From assembly GCA_023375675.1 (NCBI GenBank), contig JALQBC010000003.1, positions 1 through 64,000 of the forward strand: a stretch of DNA of 64,000 bases, written 5' to 3'. Positions 58,671-64,000 of the stretch are shown here, one piece after another. The stretch is from Cytospora piceicola. Its lineage: Eukaryota > Ascomycota > Sordariomycetes > Diaporthales > Cytosporaceae. Made by a program: the position numbers and the translations under genes. The number at the start of each line of letters is the position of its first letter. The first letter of the stretch is position 1. Under the pieces are notes generated by a model. That model saw nothing but the letters and a program-made list of their open reading frames with translations, was not told where the DNA came from and ran no database searches.

Positions 58671-60910
58671 CTAGTACAATATCTCCTCCAAGCTGCTAAA
58701 CATGCTTCCTGTGCCAGAAACATGATTTAAATCGCTGTATTTCCTTTCAACATGGATGCTATCCTCTTCGTCCAGGAACGATCTCTTTGCTGATTGGTCG
58801 CCAGACTCGCTCTGCGACTGTAGGACCTGGTCGACAACCAGGGCAATCCTCTCCGCACCTGTCCTTGCACCACCGATGTTGGGTGCTGCTGATCCAAGGT
58901 GTAGCACAGCTAGTCTGCCAGTTACAAAAAGCAGTATACTGTCCTTTCGCATCAATTCTTCGTTCAGACAGGGAAGACCGACGAAGCTGTTGATGGGATG
59001 GATCTTCAGAAGGCTGTTTAGGTAGGGAAGGGTGGTGAAGTTGGTCTGGATGCTTATTGCAAAAGGGGGGGGGGGCGTAGATATAATCGATGGGAGGCAG
59101 GTCTGGGATCGGTGGATCGGTTTTGATTTTCCAGACACTACCGCCATCTTCACGGAGTTTGAAGGTGGCTTCCGCCACTACCGTCTGCTCAAACACTTCC
59201 AGATGCTCACGTTTGAAATGCGGCTTGATTCTTCTGTGAAAAGGCAGGGGTGACGTTGCCACCACCCTTTGCCTCGCGGATCATCGTCAACCGTTCTTCA
59301 TCTGTATCAGCCTGATGAAAACAGGCCTGATGCAGCGCCTTGTACTTTCCATTCCATTGTAAACCGACGTCAAATGCCTTCACCTTCAAGGGGCGAGTAT
59401 TACGTGCCAGACCTTGATGACACCATGCCGGATAGCCAGGTCGGAGAGCTGGAAGGAGGCGAGGCCACTACCAATGATGGGCACGTTAATTCGACATTCA
59501 GGGTAGCTGATGCATTGTCGGACGACGGAGTCTGGAAATGAGATAATCTGCATGGAGTGGCAGGCCTGTGGCGTGGAAGTTGGCGTGGTGGCGTGGGCGG
59601 ATGGCAATTGTTGACCTGGAAAAGAGAGGGATGGGATCTTGGGCAGACTGGGACCGTTGGCGAGACCAACGGCGAGGATGACGGTCGGGCGTGGCAGATC
59701 GTGTTGCTTGTGATGACCGTGAAGAGGTTATCATTGGTTAGTATATCCCTCACTGGACCGTATCGGATGGCAGTCCCTTCTTCCCTGTGGATAAGGTCCC
59801 CCGAGAGATCGTGGCGTTGGGAAACACATTCGCAGTGATCACAGAAGATGGACTGCGATGGCATATCAAGTATTCCCACTGGTCGCGCTGATTTATGTCG
59901 ACACAGGCACCTCTTCTGCAACCGTGTCAGCTTAGGACCAAGATGCCAATGAAGCGACTGGCACGAAAAAGGTCTACTCACTTCCCACCGCTGAAATGCT
60001 TCTTCTTCCTTTGATGCCTACTGAGTTCCTATCCTATACACCCTCAAATATAATCGAGTTCACCCTCCCGTCATTGTAGATGCCCGTACGATAAGAGACT
60101 ATCTCCATCCCGTGGGTCAACATGCCACAGCATAGGACTCCTCGATTGCCAATATCAAACGTGGAGAACTGTCTTCGCCATCGCCCCAGCCACTCGTCGT
60201 CACTGGCGTCCAGGACCGACGTCTTGTGATCGATCTCCGTGGCTTTGGCATTGGATATGGAGACCACGCGTCCCGTCCTGGTCTGCTTTGATAGCGACCT
60301 TGTTTCTATGTTTGCGCAGCCAGTGGAACCGGTGATGCTCCTCATCTGTAAATATAGCCGACGGGCCGTCTTCCCGAAGTCGTGCGGCGGCAGCTACTCC
60401 GGACGGCCCAGCTCAATATAAGGCCGTCGAAGAGAACTTGCGAGTAACCTGTACTGGGTAGTACACGCTTACGACTCAGGCCGAGGACCTTGATGGTCAG
60501 ATCCCATAACACGCGCCGAGGGGGCCATTTCGTCATTGAGACTGACATCAATTGGCGGGTCCTGGTAGGCTGTCCAAAGACATTCTCACCGGAGTACTTT
60601 TCATTAAGAATGCTAGCCACCCTGAAGATGCCAATTGGCTTATTGACTCTTTCTAGGGTTGGGCTAACAGCGGCTCGTAAAATCGTGTCCAACTTGGCCT
60701 TACCAAATACTGGGGCGTCTCTTTCTGAGTCAAGACACAGGGCGAAAGGTCCAGGAGACGCCTAAAGCTTCTTCGCACGGAGACCATTGGACTTGGGCAA
60801 GTTTTTGCTTGTTGGCTCGGTAATGAAGGGGGGGGGGGGCGTGTATTTCGGAAGGCCTTCCAGAACTTCGTTGTGGGATCACCACGCTGCAGGGATCGAC
60901 CAATGACCAC
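58671..60910 (-). pseudogene. Broken minus-strand gene (or poorly resolved multi-exon gene), unknown family
   Basis: A series of minus-strand fragments in different frames read like protein. They are LDTILRAAVSPTLERVNKPI (from ~60,690), FGKTARRLYLQMRSITGSTG (~60,375), STFDIGNRGVLCCGMLTHG (~60,165), IISFPDSVVRQCISYPECRI (~59,550), KVKAFDVGLQWNGKYKALHQ (~59,385), EHLEVFEQTVVAEATFKLRE (~59,205), then TTLPYLNSLLKIHPINSFVG (~59,040) to a stop at 58,671. Several neighbours are separated by too few bases to hold an intron (for example ~59,390 and ~59,210), so frameshifts are needed. One break falls on a 10-base C run (~59,066) and another lies near a 12-base C run (~60,828). I recognise no domain. 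Assembly error at homopolymers would explain some breaks but not all. Confidence 0.45.
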
Positions 60911-60942
60911 AGACTACCTAGGTCGAGACGTGTACCATGAGT

Positions 60943-62146
60943 CTATATCTCGGTTCTTCGAAGAGCCTGCCATATCTTCCAGGGCAGTTTCCAGCTACTT
61001 TTGACTTGAAAAGGATCGAAATTGGCCATCTCGATGCGCTCAAGGAAGTCACTGGCAGGGACGCCTTCCAATAGGACCCCAAACCCTCGTTTGACATCTA
61101 TTTGGGTCGTTTCTTCCTCTTGTTCATATCTGTGTTCCACCTCGCCTTCATGCTCGTATTCATGGCCAGGGTCCACCCCTTGGCGAATATTGGATATCAT
61201 CTCCCGTGCGGTGATCAGATGATCGTGCGCCCGCGTGGCGACCTTGAAGATGGCATCCTGTAGGCCAGCAGCTTGTGGTCCATGACGGAAGACATCCTCT
61301 TCCCGCAGACCAACCTCGGCCATTACGTCCAGTGGGAGCAGCAAGGCTTGGTTCCTGCGGTTCACAGATCCTACTCCTCCTGGGGTGTGGATTGGTCGAG
61401 GCGGCGCCGCCAGAACGGGAACACCTCTCAGCGTGGCGACGAGCCCACAGGCCTTGCCAATATGACTAGCCAAATGGTCCATATGCACAGACCGCAGAGG
61501 CATGGTAGCCAGAGTCATATACATCAGTGTGGAATACGTATTCTCAGCATAATCTTCCAGAGCAGCCAAGCTCGTAAACGGCCTGTTATCCATGTACTTG
61601 TCTCGTGTGTTGATGAAGCGCAACAGCCAGAACTTGATGGAACTCGCACTGCTATGTGAGCCTGTTCTCTGGGAAAGGTCGGTGATTGATTTGTGGAGTA
61701 GGATGGAAATGGGCTCGCGGGGCGGGTTGCCGGCGAAGGTGTTATTGACGGTATCGCGCCAGAACTGTATGCGAAACTGTCCTATTGTGGGGTTCGAGAC
61801 GGTCTCGGGGAGGCGGGCGAGCTCGAGGTTGAGGGTCCGCAAGGCATCGTAGGCATCTTGGGCGGTTCTGGGGATGAATTGGCGGATGAGATAGGAGTCA
61901 TAGTCGCCCTGCCTGTAAGCATTATGTCAGAGACATTCTCACGTCTCGGAGAGGAGGAGAAAGAGGGAGAAGGAGGAAGTTCAGAGCCGCCGACCTCAGC
62001 TGATTCACGCAATACTGACGGGCCTTCTCCACGTCCGCATCTGTCACGATTCCTCTCCTCGGCCGGATGCCACCAATTGCACCACCAATAGCATGGCTTA
62101 TGCGCCTTCTGGAAGGGGCATGCCTGAGGTTTTGGGAAAGTTGCAT
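60943..62146 (-). CDS. NDUFAF6: Squalene/phytoene synthase-like complex I assembly factor (NDUFAF6 type)
   Basis: Two exons on the minus strand (62,146-61,995 and 61,912-60,943; intron 82 bp, donor GTCGGC which is atypical, acceptor TTACAG) give 373 residues. The N-terminus (MQLSQNLRHAPSRRRISHAI) is basic and Ser-rich, as in mitochondrial import signals. The body matches the phytoene-synthase fold as adapted in NDUFAF6: ARQYCVNQLRQGDYDSYLIR across the splice junction, FRIQFWRDTV, RFINTRDKYMDNRPFTSLAALE, ASHIGKACGLVATLRGVP, LLPLDVMAEVGLREEDVFR and VATRAHDHLITARE. Family knowledge: these proteins act in the mitochondrial matrix in assembly of respiratory complex I and are not thought to make isoprenoids. 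A Glu-rich insert (~residues 293-313, EYEHEGEVEHRYEQEEE) precedes the C-terminus. It is divergent from the rad5-like gene, 566 bp away. Confidence 0.9.
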
Positions 62147-62712
62147 GGTGGTGATTGTGAACTATGGAAGGGGGTGTACGGGATGTTATTGTGCAGGAAT
62201 GTCCATGTCCATTTTCAGAGAGAGCTGCCAACCTGGGACGAGCTCTATGTACCTAGGTATGCATATGTAACTTGTTTAGGTAGTGTCCAACAGGATATAC
62301 CTGGGTGTGATACCTGAACCTACCTAGGTACTTCTGTCAAAAGACAAGGTTGTCTTCCAACGTTGCAGTATACCTAAGTACTTACAGGCACAGTACAGTA
62401 GACTGAAGAGACAAGTACTAAGTACCCAGGTACCAATGACGGCATGTGATTGAAACCTCGGCCGGCAATCAATTACATACCCTTGCATGCCCCGTTCTTG
62501 TTACAAAATGCGTCCACATGATAGGCTGACTGTTCATGACGCCAAAAGTCGCGCCGGAACGAGTAGGCGCGTCTCCCAGAGAGTGGTAAAGTGCTAAGTA
62601 AGTACTTACGTATCTAGACTACTTTGTGTACCTTCTCCTGGGTGCACTATCAGAGTGTGCCTCTCTTTTTGCAACAACTGGTTCAACTCACCCACCAATA
62701 GTGACACCCGCA
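62147..62712. promoter_or_regulatory. Shared divergent promoter with TACCTAGGTA-type motifs
   Basis: 566 bp between the start codons of the NDUFAF6-type gene (-) and the rad5-type gene (+). It has at least four variants of a short palindrome: GTACCTAGGTATG (~62,248), CTACCTAGGTACTT (~62,320), TACCTAAGTACTTA (~62,371) and AAGTACCCAGGTACC (~62,420). AGTAAGTACTTACGTA follows near 62,597. The same core appears at 49,128 and 60,915. A binding factor is not known to me. Confidence 0.45.
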
Positions 62713-64000
62713 ATGGCGTCTCATGAGTATGGTGAGCCCCCAGCCAAAAAGAGACGCTTCTTCACAGATCCCCTCGGAGACATTACCTCAGACGCTGCAC
62801 CGTGTCCCACTGCATCTTCTACCGAACAGCGCCCGTCCCGGGAACTCGACGACGACGATGACGATGACTTCCATACCTCCCAACCCACACACAAGCCGAA
62901 TGCTCCCACCGAAAAAGTCCCGCTCCTTGAGAACGAACCGCAACATGTCACCAATCCTACGTCCCTGGCCACATCGACATCTGAGGCCGGGCCCTCCAAC
63001 CAAGGCAGCGCGCCACTGACCTTTGACCAAGAGACCTTTGAGACCTTCATCGGCGATAAGGTCAAGCCCGATGTAATCGACATAATCCGAGAGAACTGTG
63101 GCGATAGCATTGAAAGAGCCGTCAACATGTACTTTGATGGGACATGGAAGAACTTCAAGAAGAAGACCAAGCCCCCAAACGTCCAGACCACTGTGGCCAG
63201 GAATCCTAAGCGCCAAGAGCCTGAACCACCGGACACTCACTCGAACAGGTCTCTTCAAACCATGCCAGAGTCCCGTTACATCGGATCCTTCGGTGTCGAG
63301 GGCTGGGCAACAAGGAGCGGAACCAATCTCCTGAAATTCGGAGACAGTCTCAAGATTGAGCGACAGAAGATTCAGCCTTCCAAGAAGCAAGGTGCAGGCG
63401 CGAAACGAGTCGATGTCATCGTCCGTTTCACCAACGACAAGGGCATGGAGATCGGCCGGCTGGCTAAGGATACTGCTAACTGGGTTTCCACCTTGATGGA
63501 TCAAAAAGCCTGCCATTTCGATGCAACTTGCGTCTATGCGCCTGAAAGACTGAGGACCAACGACACCGTGTTCATCCAGTTGCGTACTGCCTTGATTAAG
63601 TCCGCATTCAACAGGCAAGCCTTCAAGCTCTCTGACAACCGCACAACTGGGCTTTTCGAAGAGAAGGAGACCACTGAAGAACGCGATCTTCGCTTGAGGC
63701 AAGTCGCATTGGTGAGACTGTTTCAGGAAATCAACTTGAATCCGACCAAGCTCAATGCGGCTGCAGCCCGTCACCAGCGCCAAGGCTTGTTGGATGCTGC
63801 TGAAATGGCAGATAAAAAAGACAAGGAGCCCCCCAAGCCCAAGAAAGGCGAGAACTCTGGGTCATCAACCCCTTCCGACGACGAGGATGGGGAGGAGTTG
63901 GAACAGGACCAGCTTGATGCGCTATACAAGAAGGCCCAATCCTTTGACTTCGACACACCCCAAGCCGAACCAGCTGATACTTTTGCCATGTCCCTCCGTC
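62713..64000 (+). CDS. rad5: Rad5-type DNA repair helicase/ubiquitin ligase, N-terminal 429 codons (runs off window)
   Basis: Open from ATG 62,713 (MASHEYGEPPAKKRRFFTDP) to the window edge with no intron. Visible parts: a PAKKRR-type nuclear signal, an acidic Asp run (~47-53), a UBA-like helix pair (DVIDIIRENCGDSIERAVNM, ~120) and a HIRAN domain starting RYIGSFGVEGWATRSGTNLL (~189) and running to about residue 340. An acidic linker follows (~375-400). Rad5/HLTF proteins bind stalled forks; their HIRAN domain grips a 3' DNA end. The SNF2 motor and RING that add Lys63 ubiquitin to PCNA should lie beyond 64,000. Length so far and order fit the family. A long antisense open frame (62,788-63,783) is a shadow. 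Confidence 0.93.
   Translation, partial: MASHEYGEPPAKKRRFFTDPLGDITSDAAPCPTASSTEQRPSRELDDDDDDDFHTSQPTHKPNAPTEKVPLLENEPQHVTNPTSLATSTSEAGPSNQGSAPLTFDQETFETFIGDKVKPDVIDIIRENCGDSIERAVNMYFDGTWKNFKKKTKPPNVQTTVARNPKRQEPEPPDTHSNRSLQTMPESRYIGSFGVEGWATRSGTNLLKFGDSLKIERQKIQPSKKQGAGAKRVDVIVRFTNDKGMEIGRLAKDTANWVSTLMDQKACHFDATCVYAPERLRTNDTVFIQLRTALIKSAFNRQAFKLSDNRTTGLFEEKETTEERDLRLRQVALVRLFQEINLNPTKLNAAAARHQRQGLLDAAEMADKKDKEPPKPKKGENSGSSTPSDDEDGEELEQDQLDALYKKAQSFDFDTPQAEPADTFAMSLR

Noticed and set aside
62788..63783. 331-codon antisense frame opposite the rad5-type gene
   Set aside because: The sense frame carries HIRAN and UBA-like motifs and runs to the window edge; the antisense frame has no recognisable domain.

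Overview
This window looks like filamentous ascomycete (Pezizomycotina, most likely Sordariomycete) nuclear DNA. It falls into two compartments. About 1-48,845 is very AT-rich, TpA-rich and gene-free, made of nested, decayed transposons. The decay is almost purely C->T / G->A, mainly at CpA/TpG, which is what repeat-induced point mutation (RIP) leaves. About 48,845-64,000 has balanced base composition and carries ordinary fungal genes with short GT..AG introns.

Transposon compartment. Seven or more copies or fragments of one unusual family (family A, 'TAAG element') dominate. Each full copy has a 5' end starting TGCCTTCCGTTAGGAAGG, a ~0.5-0.8 kb core, a 0.5-2 kb array of 4-bp units (TAAG/GTAA/GTTA/GCTA), an 82-nt palindrome, a subterminal inverted copy of the 5' end, a short hairpin and a CTAG 3' end. 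It inserts without target duplication, in four of the copies between A and T. I interpret it as a non-autonomous Helitron/Helentron-like element carrying a giant microsatellite. The other residents are two chromodomain Ty3/gypsy elements (18,761-34,193, TSD TTAGA; 36,240-43,333, TSD CTTAT), Tad-like LINEs (copy 1 at 16,150-44,344 split by both gypsies; copy 2 at 26,764-32,455; a 5' fragment at 2,940-4,080), a short TRIM-like LTR element (5,880-7,588, TSD ATATA), a 540-600 bp inverted-repeat family with 8-bp TSDs whose termini are themselves tandem repeats (family B), and a small un-mutated MITE (1,929-2,166). From 15,248 to 45,498 they form a Russian doll: TAAG element > Tad-like LINE > gypsy > TAAG element and a second LINE.

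Gene compartment. In order: an LDB19-type alpha-arrestin with two PPxY motifs (+, 53,626-55,290); a five-exon gene with four ZZ-like zinc fingers whose four introns cut every finger at the same place and phase (-, 56,150-58,044); a minus-strand locus of broken reading frames that is probably a decaying or frameshifted gene (58,671-60,910); a two-exon squalene/phytoene-synthase-like complex I assembly factor (NDUFAF6 type, -, 60,943-62,146); and, divergently transcribed, the N-terminal 429 codons of a Rad5-type HIRAN/SNF2 DNA-repair protein (+, 62,713 to the window end). The 4.4 kb between the transposon boundary and the arrestin gene shows no convincing gene. These are unrelated housekeeping or trafficking genes and not a cluster. 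The biology of most interest is the repeat architecture and the repeat-exon gene.
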